From: JAUXFS01 sp963772635
GTDB lineage: Bacteria; Pseudomonadota; Alphaproteobacteria; Rhodospirillales; Defluviicoccaceae
DNA: 64,000 nt
Assembly (NCBI GenBank): GCA_963772635.1
Contig: CAVYYK010000019.1
Span: 33,179-97,178 of the forward strand
Reading direction: 5' to 3'
Shown here piece by piece: positions 21,227-30,554 of this stretch. The first letter of the stretch is position 1; each line of letters starts with the position of its first letter. Both the position numbers and the translations under genes were made by a program. The notes below the pieces were generated by a model. That model was not told the origin of the DNA, searched no databases, and saw only the letters and a program-made list of their open reading frames with translations.

Positions 21227-21378
21227 CGGGATCCAGGCTAGGCGGATGCCCCGGCCTTCGAGGCAAGCGGTCTCCGCCGATTGCGCGACCGACACGCCGC
21301 TTGAAGACGAGATCAAGGCTATGTAACGTATTCAACCAACAATGCTCGCCCCACCAATTTCGGGTAAGGGCGGTACAT

Positions 21379-21420
21379 GTCCGTTTCGGAAACGCGTTCG
21401 GCGTTTCGCCGAACCGGACA
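21379..21420. promoter_or_regulatory. Nested inverted repeats in leader of transporter operon
   Basis: Three nested symmetries lie 25-66 bp before the binding-protein start: outer TGTCCG...CGGACA (21379-21384/21415-21420), CGTTTC-G-GAAACG (21382-21394) and GTTCGGCG-TTT-CGCCGAAC (21396-21414). The innermost is a perfect 8-bp stem with a 3-base loop. It may be an operator or an RNA hairpin controlling the following operon. Confidence 0.5.
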
Positions 21421-21444
21421 CGGCAAAAATGGGAGGAATCGTCC

Positions 21445-22789
21445 ATGCGAAAGCTGACAGCGGTGTTGGCGGGCCTGATCGTCGCCATGGCGGCGGCGCT
21501 TCCGGGTGCGGCTGCCGAGATCGAGGACAAGCTCGTCATCATAACGTCGTTTCCGAAGGATCTGACGGAGCCGTTCAAGGCGGCCTTCCAAAAGAAGCAT
21601 CCGGGAACCGCGGTCGAGGTTCTCAACAAGAAAACGACGGCCGGCGTGAAATTCATTGAGGAGACGTCCAAGAACAACACGTCGGACATTTTCTGGGCGT
21701 CGGCGCCGGATGCATTCGAGGTGTTGAAGAACGACGGGTTGCTCGAAGCCTACCGGCCCGACGTCAAGGGCATTCCCGACAAGATCGGCGCCTACCCGAT
21801 GAACGATCCGGATGGCATGTACCTCGGCTTCGCCGCCGCCGGCTACGGCATCATGTACAACACCCGCTATCTAAAGGCGAAAGGCCTGCCGGAGCCCAAG
21901 GAATGGGACGACCTCAAGCAAGCCGTCTATCACGACCACGTGGGCATGTCGGCGCCGTCGCGCTCCGGCACGACGCACCTCACCGTGGAAACCATTCTCC
22001 AGGGTGACGGCTGGGATCAGGGCTGGCGCAGCCTCAAGGAAATGGCCGGCAACTTCAAGACCATCACCGAGCGCAGCTTCGGCGTGCCCGACGGCGTGAA
22101 CAGCGGCGACTTCGGCGTCGGCATCGTCATCGATTTCTTCGGATTCTCGTCCAAGGCCACCGGTTTTCCCGTCGAGTTCGTGTATCCGACGGTGACGACG
22201 CTGGTGCCGGCCAACGTCGCGATCGTGAAGAACGCGCCGCATCCCAACGCGGCCAAGGCGTTCGTCGATTTCCTGCTGTCGACGGAAGGCCAGGAAATCC
22301 TCCTCGACCCGAAGATCCGTCGATTGCCGATCAATCCGGACACCTACGCCAAGGCGCCTGCCGACTTCCCCAACCCGTTCAAGGACTCCTCGATCGGGGC
22401 GGCGGTGCGGTTCGACGTCGAAGAAGTCGGGGCAACGCTACAACTTGGTCAACGCGCTGTTCGACCAGCTCATCACCTTCCAACTCGACGGCCTGCGCGC
22501 CGCCACCAAGGCGGTGCAGGATGCCGAGGCGGCATTGGCGAAGAAGCCCAACGCAGAGGGCGAGAAGCTGGTTCGGGAGGCGCGCGATCTGATCGCCGCG
22601 ATGCCGGTGAGCGAGGCGGAGTCCATGGATTCGTCCTTCGACGCGATCTTCGAAAAGAAGCGCAAGAAGAAGGGCGACGAGGTGCCGATGCGTCAGGCGC
22701 AGGTGGAGGAGAAATGGGATGCCTTCGCCTCGAAGAACTACGCGGAGGCCGAGGCAAAGGCGAAGGCCGCTCTCGCGATGGCGAAATAG
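21445..22789 (+). CDS. Periplasmic solute-binding protein of a Fbp/PotD/PgtC-like importer (one frameshift)
   Basis: About 448 residues, with a Sec signal (MRKLTAVLAGLIVAMAAALP, cleavage after GAAA) and a type II binding-protein fold (KLVIITSFPKDLTEPFKAAF, DGMYLGFAAAGYGIMYNTRY, LVPANVAIVKNAPHPNAAKA). An unusually long, charged alpha-helical C-terminal extension (22440-22789) follows a frame change near 22430. The protein delivers an unknown solute to the next two gene products; relatives carry iron, phosphonates, phosphoglycerate or polyamines. ATG 21445 has GGGAGGA upstream. Its place between two nucleobase deaminases hints at a nitrogenous substrate, but that is only context. Confidence 0.85.
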
Positions 22790-22843
22790 CTTGACCCGGG
22801 GTCGTCAGCCCCGGGCGCCGGCGCTGATCGAACGGAACCGGCC

Positions 22844-24571
22844 GTGACCGCCGTCGCCCGGGCGCGCGCCGGTTTCGCCACGATGCGGCCGGGGCAGGCC
22901 GCGATCGCGCTGTTGATTGCCGCGTTTCTGATGGCGTTTCTGGTGGTGCCGGTCGCCAAGGTGGTTTTCGTGGCCTTCACCAGCGCCCGGACCGGCGAAC
23001 TCACGCTGGTCAACTTCGCCGATTTCTTCAACACCTCGCTGTTCCGGGAATCGTTCTTCAATTCCGTCTACGTGGCCGGGATGTCGGTGGTCCTCTCGTC
23101 CCTGTTCGCCCTGCCGCTGGCGTACTTCACCACCCGCTTCGTGTTCCGCGGCTCGATCCTGATCCAGAGCCTAGGGGTCATTCCCTTGATCATGCCGCCG
23201 TTCGTCGGCGCGGTCGCAATGCAGATGCTGTTCGGCCGCAACGGAACGGTGAACCTGCTGCTCGACCAATGGTTCGGAGTCAACATTCCGTTCATGGAGG
23301 GGCTCAACGGGGTCATCTTCGTAGAGAGCATTCATTATTTCCCGTTCATTCTCATCAATCTGTCGGCCAGCCTGAACAATATCGACAAGGCCATGGAGGA
23401 GTCGGCCCAGAACCTGGGGTGCAGCGGCTTCCGCCTGTTCCGGCGCATCGTCTTTCCGCTCGCGATGCCGGGCTACGTCGCCGGGGCCGCCCTGGTATTC
23501 ATCAAGGTGTTCGACGACCTCGGCACGCCGCTTCTGCTCAACGTCAACACGATGCTGGCTCCCCAGGCCTACCTGCGCATCTCGTCGATCGGCATCGCCG
23601 ATCCGATGGGTTACGTCATCTCGGTGATCCTGGTGGTCTCCTCGCTGGCGGCGATGTGGGTCGCCGCCCTGGCGTTGCGCGGCAAGGATTACGCCACCGT
23701 GCAACGCGGCGGTGGCGGCCTGAGCAAACGCGAAATGCGCCCCTGGGAGAAGGTGATCGCCTACGCCATCATCCTGTTCATCCTGGCGCTGGTGCTGGCG
23801 CCGCACATCGGCCTGACACTGCTTTCGTTCGGAACCATCTGGTCGTACAGCCCGCTGCCGGACGCCTACACGATAGCCCACTACGAACGCGTTTTCGCCG
23901 AGACGCCCGAGTACATCTCGAACACGCTGGTGTACGCCTCGATCGCCGCAAGCCTGGACGTGGTCATCGGGGTGGCCATCGCGTATCTGGTCTTCCGCAC
24001 GTCGCTGATTGGGCGGCAGGCGCTGGACTACGTCGCCATGGCTGCGCTCGCGGTGCCCGGCGTGGTTCTCGGCATCGGCTTCCTGCGGACCTACTTCGGC
24101 GTCAATCTGCCGTGGAGCAACCAGCCGCTGGCAACGTGGTGGGTGATGTTGGCGGTAGCGCTCGGCGTGCGGCGCCTTCCCTACGCCTTGCGCGCCTGCA
24201 CCGCCGCCCTGCACCAGGTGAGCGTCTCGCTGGAGGAAGCCGCCGAGAACCTGGGCGCCGGAAAGATGCGGACGGTCCGCCGGATCGTCGTTCCGCTGAT
24301 GTCCGGCGGCATCCTCGCCGGTTTCGTCACCAGCTTCGCGACGGCATCCGTCGAGCTGTCGGCGACGATCATGCTGGTCGGCCGGCAAAGCGACGCGCCG
24401 CTCGCCTATGGCCTCTATGTGTTCATGCAGTCGGCCGCCGGCCGAGGTCCCGGCGCCGCCCTCGGCATGGTCGCCGTCGCCATCGTCGGCCTCGCGACCT
24501 ATCTGTCCCACCGGGTCATCGAGCGCGGCAGACGCGAGCGGGAGAAGGGTGCGATCGCGGAGTTCCAATGA
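22844..24571 (+). CDS. Fused double permease of Fbp/ThiP type ABC importer
   Basis: A 575-residue protein with two six-helix permease domains in tandem. The first domain contains the EAA-type coupling loop EESAQNLGCSGFRLFRRIVF near residue 185. The second contains EEAAENLGAGKMRTVRRIVV near residue 467. Fused permeases are normal for iron(III), thiamine and phosphonate importers (FbpB, ThiP, PhnV-like). It starts at GTG 22844, 54 bp after the binding protein gene, and ends 10 bp before the ATPase gene. It has no frameshift. Confidence 0.9.
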   Translation: MTAVARARAGFATMRPGQAAIALLIAAFLMAFLVVPVAKVVFVAFTSARTGELTLVNFADFFNTSLFRESFFNSVYVAGMSVVLSSLFALPLAYFTTRFVFRGSILIQSLGVIPLIMPPFVGAVAMQMLFGRNGTVNLLLDQWFGVNIPFMEGLNGVIFVESIHYFPFILINLSASLNNIDKAMEESAQNLGCSGFRLFRRIVFPLAMPGYVAGAALVFIKVFDDLGTPLLLNVNTMLAPQAYLRISSIGIADPMGYVISVILVVSSLAAMWVAALALRGKDYATVQRGGGGLSKREMRPWEKVIAYAIILFILALVLAPHIGLTLLSFGTIWSYSPLPDAYTIAHYERVFAETPEYISNTLVYASIAASLDVVIGVAIAYLVFRTSLIGRQALDYVAMAALAVPGVVLGIGFLRTYFGVNLPWSNQPLATWWVMLAVALGVRRLPYALRACTAALHQVSVSLEEAAENLGAGKMRTVRRIVVPLMSGGILAGFVTSFATASVELSATIMLVGRQSDAPLAYGLYVFMQSAAGRGPGAALGMVAVAIVGLATYLSHRVIERGRREREKGAIAEFQ

Positions 24572-24581
24572 GGAGGACTGA

Positions 24582-25670
24582 ATGACGGTCGAAGATCTGA
24601 AGAGCGCCGCGCCGTCGGTCGGGGTCGGCATCGAGGCAGTGAACCTCTCTTTCGGCAAGACGCATGTCCTCAAGGACATCGATCTCGAAATCCATCCCGG
24701 CGAGTTCTTCGCCTTTCTCGGTCCCTCGGGTTGCGGCAAGACCACGTTGCTGCGGCTCATTGCCGGCTTCAACCAGGCGCAGACCGGACGGGTGCTGATC
24801 GGCGGCAAGAACGTCGCGGGACTCCCGCCGTGGCGGCGCAACGTCGGCATGGTGTTCCAGAGCTACGCCCTGTGGCCGCATATGACGGTGCGTGCCAACG
24901 TCTCCTTCGGACTGGAGGAGCGGCGGATGTCCAGGGCGGAGATCAAGCGGCGCGTCGAGGCGGCGCTCGATCTGGTCGGCCTCCTCGACCTCGCCGAACG
25001 CCGGCCGTCACAGCTTTCCGGAGGCCAGCAACAGCGCGTCGCCCTCGCGCGCACGATCGTCATCGAGCCCCAGGTTCTGCTGCTCGACGAGCCGTTGTCG
25101 AATCTCGACGCCAAGTTGCGCATTCAGATGCGCCAGGACATCCTCGAACTCCAGCGCAAGCTCGACATCACGACCATCTTCGTCACCCACGACCAGGAAG
25201 AGGCGAACACCATGTGCGACCGCATCGCGGTCATGCAGAACGGAATAATCCAACAGGTGGGAACGCCGCTGGAGCTCTACGACAACCCGGCCAATCTGTT
25301 CGTCGCCGGCTTCCTGGGCACCGCCAACACCCTCGAGGGTATCATCGAGGAGCACGACGGGCAGAGCGTATTCCGTTCCGACGACGGCATATCGGTACCC
25401 CTCGAAACGCCGCAGCGGGGCCAGCGGACCATCGTCTTTCGTCCGCAGGACGTACGCGTCGACGACGAGACCAACGCCGGCGAGATCACCTTGCGGGGAA
25501 CGGTGCGCTACCGGGAATTCCTCGGAAGTCAGGTCCGTTACGCGGTGCAGGTGGGGAGCCATACGATACTGGTGGAGGATACGCACCAGCGCGGCCGGAC
25601 GACGCTGAACGAAGCGGAGGCCGTCGGACTGTGCCTCGACTTCAACCAGGTGATCGTTCTCGACCGGTGA
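24582..25670 (+). CDS. PotA/FbpC-type ABC transporter ATPase
   Basis: A 362-residue ATPase. Walker A is GPSGCGKTT near residue 48, the Q-loop is FQSYALWPHMTV, the signature LSGGQQQRVALART, Walker B VLLLDEPLSNLDAKL and the switch FVTHDQEEAN. The C-terminal third is a TOBE/OB domain (IVFRPQDVRVDD, GTVRYREFLGSQVRYAV), which can bind regulatory ligands. It forms an importer with the two upstream genes. GAGGACTGA precedes the ATG. It converges with the codA gene (stops 18 bp apart). Confidence 0.92.
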   Translation: MTVEDLKSAAPSVGVGIEAVNLSFGKTHVLKDIDLEIHPGEFFAFLGPSGCGKTTLLRLIAGFNQAQTGRVLIGGKNVAGLPPWRRNVGMVFQSYALWPHMTVRANVSFGLEERRMSRAEIKRRVEAALDLVGLLDLAERRPSQLSGGQQQRVALARTIVIEPQVLLLDEPLSNLDAKLRIQMRQDILELQRKLDITTIFVTHDQEEANTMCDRIAVMQNGIIQQVGTPLELYDNPANLFVAGFLGTANTLEGIIEEHDGQSVFRSDDGISVPLETPQRGQRTIVFRPQDVRVDDETNAGEITLRGTVRYREFLGSQVRYAVQVGSHTILVEDTHQRGRTTLNEAEAVGLCLDFNQVIVLDR

Positions 25671-25688
25671 GCGGGTCGGTGATCATGG

Positions 25689-26966
25689 TCACCGGGCGAG
25701 CGTAAAGTCCACCGATGCCGGGCGTCCGGGCAGGTGCAGGGTTGCCGCCGCCGGGGCGGTCTCGGCGATGACGGCGCCGCGGCGAATGACGTGGAGCCGG
25801 GTCGCGCGAAGACGAATTGCTTCCACCGGATCGGCGGCCTGGAGGATCACCAGGTCGGCGAAACAGCCGGGTTCGATGCCGTAGCCCTCCAGCCCGAGGA
25901 TCCGCGCCGGGTTCTCGGTGACCGCCCTGAAGCAGGCCCGCATCGCGTCGCTGCCGGTCATCATCGCCACGTGCAATCCCATCGACGCGGCGTCGAGCAT
26001 GTCGGCGGCGCCGAGCGGATACCAGGGATCCATCACGCAGTCCTGGCCGAACGCCACCGTCAGCCCGGCCGCCATCAGCTCGGGCACCCGGGTCATGCCG
26101 CGGCGTTTCGGATAGGTGTCGTGGCGCCCCTGGAGGACGATGTTGATCAGCGGATTGGCGACGATGCGCAGCTCGGCCTCCGCCATCAACGGGATCAGCT
26201 TGCTGACGTAGTAGTTGTCCATGGAGTGCATGGAGGTGAGGTGCGAACCGGTGACCCGGCCGTTCAGCCCCAGGCGCTGCGTTTCGGCCGCCAGCGCCTC
26301 TACGTGACGCGACATCGGGTCGTCGCTCTCGTCGCAATGCATGTCGACCATCAGCCCCCGTTCCGCGGCGATCTCGCAGAGGGCGCGGATGGCGGCCGGG
26401 CCGTCGGCCATGGTCCGCTCGAAATGGGGAATGCCGCCGACCACGTCGACGCCCTTGTCGAGCGCCCGTTGCATGTTGTCCCGGGCGTTGGGCGACCGCA
26501 GATAGCCGTCCTGGGGAAACGCCACCAGTTGCAGGTCGAGATACGGCTTGACCGTTTTCTTGACCTCGAGCAGCGCGTCCACGGCCAGCAGCCGGTCGTC
26601 GCAGATATCCACGTGGGAGCGAATGGCGAGGAGCCCGTGTCCGACCGCCCAATCGCAATAGCGGAGCGCCCGCTCGGTCAGGGCTTCCTGGGTCAGATCC
26701 GGCTTGAGCTCGCCCCACAACGCGATCCCCTCGAGCAGCGTGCCCGACGCGTTGATCCGCGGAAGGCCGTAGGACAGGGTGGAGTCCATGTGGAAGTGGG
26801 CATCGACGAACGGCGGCGTCACCAGGCGTCCGGAAGCGTCGATCTCCCGCGACGCCTCGGCCTGGATCTTCGGCGCGACTTCGACGATCCGGTCCTTGTC
26901 GACGGCGATGTCGATGCCGGTTCGGCCGTCGGGCAGATTGGCGTTGCGGATCACCAGATCGAGCAT
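25689..26966 (-). CDS. codA: Cytosine deaminase
   Basis: An intact 425-residue CodA homologue, which would hydrolyse cytosine to uracil and ammonia in the cytoplasm. It shares the E. coli CodA layout: FVDAHFHMDSTLSYG (metal HxH), RSHVDICD, QLVAFPQDG, MHCDESDDPMSRHVE (metal His and catalytic Glu), TGSHLTSMHSMDNYYVSKL, INIVLQGRHDTYPKRRGMTR and GQDCVMDPWYPLG. In E. coli the last motif is GHDDVFDPWYPLG, so His is replaced by Gln and the residue after the metal Asp is Cys instead of Asp (Asp314 by E. coli numbering from memory). That may alter base specificity. The ATG overlaps the stop of the upstream permease gene, making it the last gene of the BMP-transporter operon. Confidence 0.87.
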   Translation of the reverse strand: MLDLVIRNANLPDGRTGIDIAVDKDRIVEVAPKIQAEASREIDASGRLVTPPFVDAHFHMDSTLSYGLPRINASGTLLEGIALWGELKPDLTQEALTERALRYCDWAVGHGLLAIRSHVDICDDRLLAVDALLEVKKTVKPYLDLQLVAFPQDGYLRSPNARDNMQRALDKGVDVVGGIPHFERTMADGPAAIRALCEIAAERGLMVDMHCDESDDPMSRHVEALAAETQRLGLNGRVTGSHLTSMHSMDNYYVSKLIPLMAEAELRIVANPLINIVLQGRHDTYPKRRGMTRVPELMAAGLTVAFGQDCVMDPWYPLGAADMLDAASMGLHVAMMTGSDAMRACFRAVTENPARILGLEGYGIEPGCFADLVILQAADPVEAIRLRATRLHVIRRGAVIAETAPAAATLHLPGRPASVDFTLAR

Positions 26967-27911
26967 CACCGCTCTTCTTTGCGGAACGGCGTCAGCAGCG
27001 CGGCGGGTACCGGTGCATTGCGCGACAGGAACGCCATCGCCACGATGGTGAGAACGAACGGCATCATCAGGAACAGCTGATAGGGCAGATCGATGGCGGC
27101 GCTTGCCTGCAACCTGAGTTGCAGGGCGTCGATGAAAGCGAACAGGAACGCCGCGAGTGCCGACTTCCACGGATCCCACCGGCCGAAGACGATCAGCGCG
27201 ATGCACACCCAGCCGCGGCCGGAAATCACCCCGAAGGTGAACGCGTTGAACTGGGCCATCGACAGAAAGGCGCCGGCGATCCCCATCAGGACGCCCGACA
27301 GCATCAGCGCCTGGTAGCGGATCGCGGCGACGCTGACGCCGGCGGAATCGGCCGCGTGCGGCGACTCGCCGACAGTGCGAAGGTGGAGCCCCCAGGTCGT
27401 GTGACGGAGCACGAAAGCCGTTGCCGGAACCAGACAGCAGAGCGATGTAGACCAGGGCGTACTGGTTGAACAACACCGGTCCGATAATCGGGATGTCGGA
27501 GAGCAGCGGGATCGGCACCGTCTCGAACGCCTTGATGTTCGGCGGGCTCGCCGGCTGCTCGAAGATCACCCGGTAGAAGAAGAAAGCGAGGCCGGAGCAC
27601 AACAGGGTCAGGCCCAGCCCGGAGACATGCTGGCTGAGGCCGAAGGTCACCGTGAGCAATCCCATCAGCACGCCGGCGATCGCCCCGGTCAGCATCGCCG
27701 CGGCGACCCCCAGCCACAGGCTGCCGGTGAAGTAGGTCGCGGTAAACCCGGTCATCGCCGAGAGCAGCATGATCCCCTCGATGCCGAGATTGAGAACCCC
27801 GGACCGTTCGGCGAACAGCTCACCGAGGGTGGCGAACAGCAAAGGCGTCGCGATGCGGATCATCGCCGCGAAGAAACCGACCTGGAAGATCTGGGCGAGG
27901 ATTTCATCCAT
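26966..27911 (-). CDS. BMP-type nucleoside/base ABC permease 2 (frameshift)
   Basis: An inner-membrane permease of the BPD_transp_2/NupQ type, about 315 residues. Hallmarks are GELFAERSGVLNLGIEGIML near residue 30, FGLSQHVSGLGLTLLCSGLA, and after a frame change near 27425 GLHLRTVGESPHAADSAGVS and GRGWVCIALIVFGRW. The pair ERSGVLNLGIEG and GRGW..ALIVFGRW is typical of purine/pyrimidine nucleoside BMP transporters. The stop overlaps the codA start (TGATG), and the start overlaps the preceding permease gene by 8 bp. Confidence 0.88.
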
Positions 27912-28971
27912 GGCTCGGGAGTCCGACGCGAATTCGGTAGTTGGTGAAAAGCAGGGCGATCAGCATGGTCATCAGCGCCGTTCCCTGCATGACGTCGGCG
28001 AGAAACACCGGCACCCCGGTACTTCGCGACATCGCATCTGCTCCGGTGATGATGATCGCAAAGAAGATGGCCGCCGGAACCACGCCGAGGGGATTGAGCC
28101 CTGCCAGCATGGCGATGACGATGCCGGTATAGCCATAGCCCGTCGATATTCCCGCCATGACCTGGAAATGGAGACCGGCGGCCTCGCCGACTCCGGCCAA
28201 TCCCGCCAGCCCGCCCGAGATCAACGCCGTCAGCATGATCACGGCGGTGATGTTATGGCCGGCATAAGCGGAAGCTTGCGGGTTTTGGCCGACGGCGCGG
28301 ATCGCAAAGCCGAGGGTGGTGAACCGCATCAACCACCAGACGAAAACCGCGGCGATGGCCGCGAGGAGAACGCCGAGGTGCAGTCGCGTCGCGTGCAGAA
28401 GGATCGGGAACTCGGCCTCCATGCGAATGTCCGGCGAATCGGGAAAGCCGCTCAGGGGATCCTTCCATGGCCCGTCGAGCAACGCCATCATCCCGTAGAA
28501 CACGATGAAGTTGAGCAGCAGGGTCGTGACCACGTCGTCGACCTTGTAGCGTGCCTTGAGGAACGCCGGGATCGCCGCCCACAGGCCCCCCGCGGCGATC
28601 CCGCAGATGATCATCAACGGCACCAGCGACCAGGCGGGGAGGCTTTCCTGGGTTCCGACGTAGACCGCCGCCATCGCGCCGAGAAGGAATTGTCCCTCGG
28701 CGCCGATATTCCAGAACTTGGCGCGGAAGGCGACGGCGACGGCAAGACCGGTGAGCACCAGCGGCGCGGCCTTGACGATCGTCTCGACGATATCGAACTT
28801 GCTGTCGACCGCGCTCAGGAACATCGCCGCGTAGGAATCGATGACACTGGCGCCGGCGATGACGATCAGGCCGCTGCACAGAACCAAGGTGGCGAAAATG
28901 GCGGCGATGGGCAGGGCGAAACTGAGCCATGCCGACGTCTTTTCGCGCTGTTCGAGGCGAAGGCGGATCAT
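27904..28971 (-). CDS. BMP-type nucleoside/base ABC permease 1
   Basis: An intact 355-residue permease (NupP-like) with about nine hydrophobic segments. Typical features are FRAKFWNIGAEGQFLLGAMA near residue 82, FLKARYKVDDVVTTLLLNFI, GFAIRAVGQNPQASAYAGHN and HFQVMAGISTGYGYTGIVIA. It pairs with the following permease to form the channel. The ATG at 28971 overlaps the stop of the ATPase gene by four bases (ATGA). Confidence 0.92.
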   Translation of the reverse strand: MIRLRLEQREKTSAWLSFALPIAAIFATLVLCSGLIVIAGASVIDSYAAMFLSAVDSKFDIVETIVKAAPLVLTGLAVAVAFRAKFWNIGAEGQFLLGAMAAVYVGTQESLPAWSLVPLMIICGIAAGGLWAAIPAFLKARYKVDDVVTTLLLNFIVFYGMMALLDGPWKDPLSGFPDSPDIRMEAEFPILLHATRLHLGVLLAAIAAVFVWWLMRFTTLGFAIRAVGQNPQASAYAGHNITAVIMLTALISGGLAGLAGVGEAAGLHFQVMAGISTGYGYTGIVIAMLAGLNPLGVVPAAIFFAIIITGADAMSRSTGVPVFLADVMQGTALMTMLIALLFTNYRIRVGLPSHG

Positions 28972-30492
28972 GCTGCCTCTCCCCGATATCCGGCCATCAG
29001 CAAGCCGACCTTCTGGGCCGTCGCCTCGGCCGCCGGCAGAACGTCCATGATCTTGCCCTCGTAGAGGACCGCGATGCGGTCCGAAAGCGTGAACAGTTCT
29101 TCCAGGTCCTCGCTGATGACGATCACGCCGCGGCCGCGTGCGCGTTGGTCGAGAAACTGGCGGTGGACGAATTCGGTCGCCCCGACGTCGATGCCGCGGG
29201 TCGGCTGCGCGACCAGGAGGACCAGCGGATCGAACGCCAATTCGCGGGCGAGCAGGACCTTCTGCAGGTTGCCGCCGGAGAGCGTCCCGGTGCGCACGTC
29301 GATGCCGGCGGTCTTGATCGAGAACCGCTCGATCTGCTCCTTGACGAACTTGCGGATCGCGCCGCGGTTGATCAGCCCATGGCGGCTGAACGGCTTCTCG
29401 TTGATCCGGGACAGCACCATGTTGGCGCTGAGCGGCAGCGCGGTGATCAGGCCGGTGACCATCCTGTCCTCGGGCACCCGCCCGATACCCAACTTCTTGA
29501 CCACGTCGACGCTGGGGCGGTCGATCACCGTGCCGTCGATCACCATCCGGCCGGCGTGGGGTTGCAGAACGCCGGCGATGACGTCGGCGAGTTCCTTCTG
29601 GCCGTTTCCCGACACGCCGGCGATGCCGAGGATCTCGCCGGCGTGGACGGTCAGGGAGAGATCCTTGAGCACCGGCCGCTCGGCGCTGCCGCCGGCAACG
29701 ATCCCTTCCAGTTGCAGGAGCGGACCGCCCCGCTCGCTCGGCGGCTTCACCGGCGGCTTCAGCTCGTGCCCGCACATCAGCTCGCCGAGCCGGCGGTCGG
29801 TGAGATCCGGAGAATTGTCGAGGGTGGACGTCACCACGCCCTGGCGCATGATCATCATCCGGTTGGTGATCTCGCGGACCTCGTAGAGCTTGTGGCTGAT
29901 AAAGATCACCCCCATGTCCTTCGCCGCCAGAGAGCGCATGGCGCGGAACAGCCCCTCGGCCTCCTGCGGCGTGAGCACCGCCGTCGGCTCGTCGAGGATC
30001 AGGATGCGGGCGCCGCGATAGAGCGCCTTGGCGATCTCGAGACGCTGTTGCTCGCCGACGGTCATCCGGCCGACGACGGCGTCGGGGTCGAGATGAAGGT
30101 TGTATTCCTCCCCGATCTCGGCAAGCCGCTTCTTGGCCGCGGCGCGGTCGAGAAGGCCGAAGCGGCTCTTCTGTCCGACCATCAGGTTGCCGATCACGGT
30201 GTGGCGCTGGACCAGGTGGAAATGCTGGTGGACCATGCCGACACCGCGGGCGATGGCGTCGGCCGAGTTGTGGATCGCGGCCGGCTCGCCTTCGATCTCG
30301 ATGGTGCCCTCATCGGCCGCGTAGGTGCCGAACAGGACGTTCATCAGGGTCGTCTTGCCGGCCCCGTTCTCGCCCAACAGGCCGAGGATATCGCCGCGAT
30401 GGAGGGTGAGATCGACGCCGTCGTTGGCCCTGTTGGCGCCGAAGCTCTTGCAGATCCCGCGCATGGCGAGGAGAGGCGTTCGTCTCCGTCAT
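28968..30492 (-). CDS. Duplicated-domain ABC ATPase of BMP-type nucleoside/base importer
   Basis: About 508 residues with two ATPase domains, as in ribose and nucleoside importers (NupO/RbsA type). Domain 1 has Walker A GENGAGKTT, MVHQHFHLV (BMP-family Q-loop), TVGEQQRLEIAKAL and ILDEPTAVLTP. Domain 2 has GVSGNGQKEL (degenerate Walker A), LSGGNLQKVLLAREL and VAQPTRGIDVGA. The natural start appears to be ATG 30490-30492 (MTETNAS), joined to PLLAMRGICKSFGAN after a one-base shift near 30475; a shorter in-frame start exists at 30464. Part of the operon BMP protein-ATPase-permease-permease-codA. Confidence 0.9.
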
Positions 30493-30554
30493 CGTTGAGC
30501 TCCCGAGAGACGGGTCCGGGGCGACGGGGCCACCCCGGACCGCTGTGCATCCGT

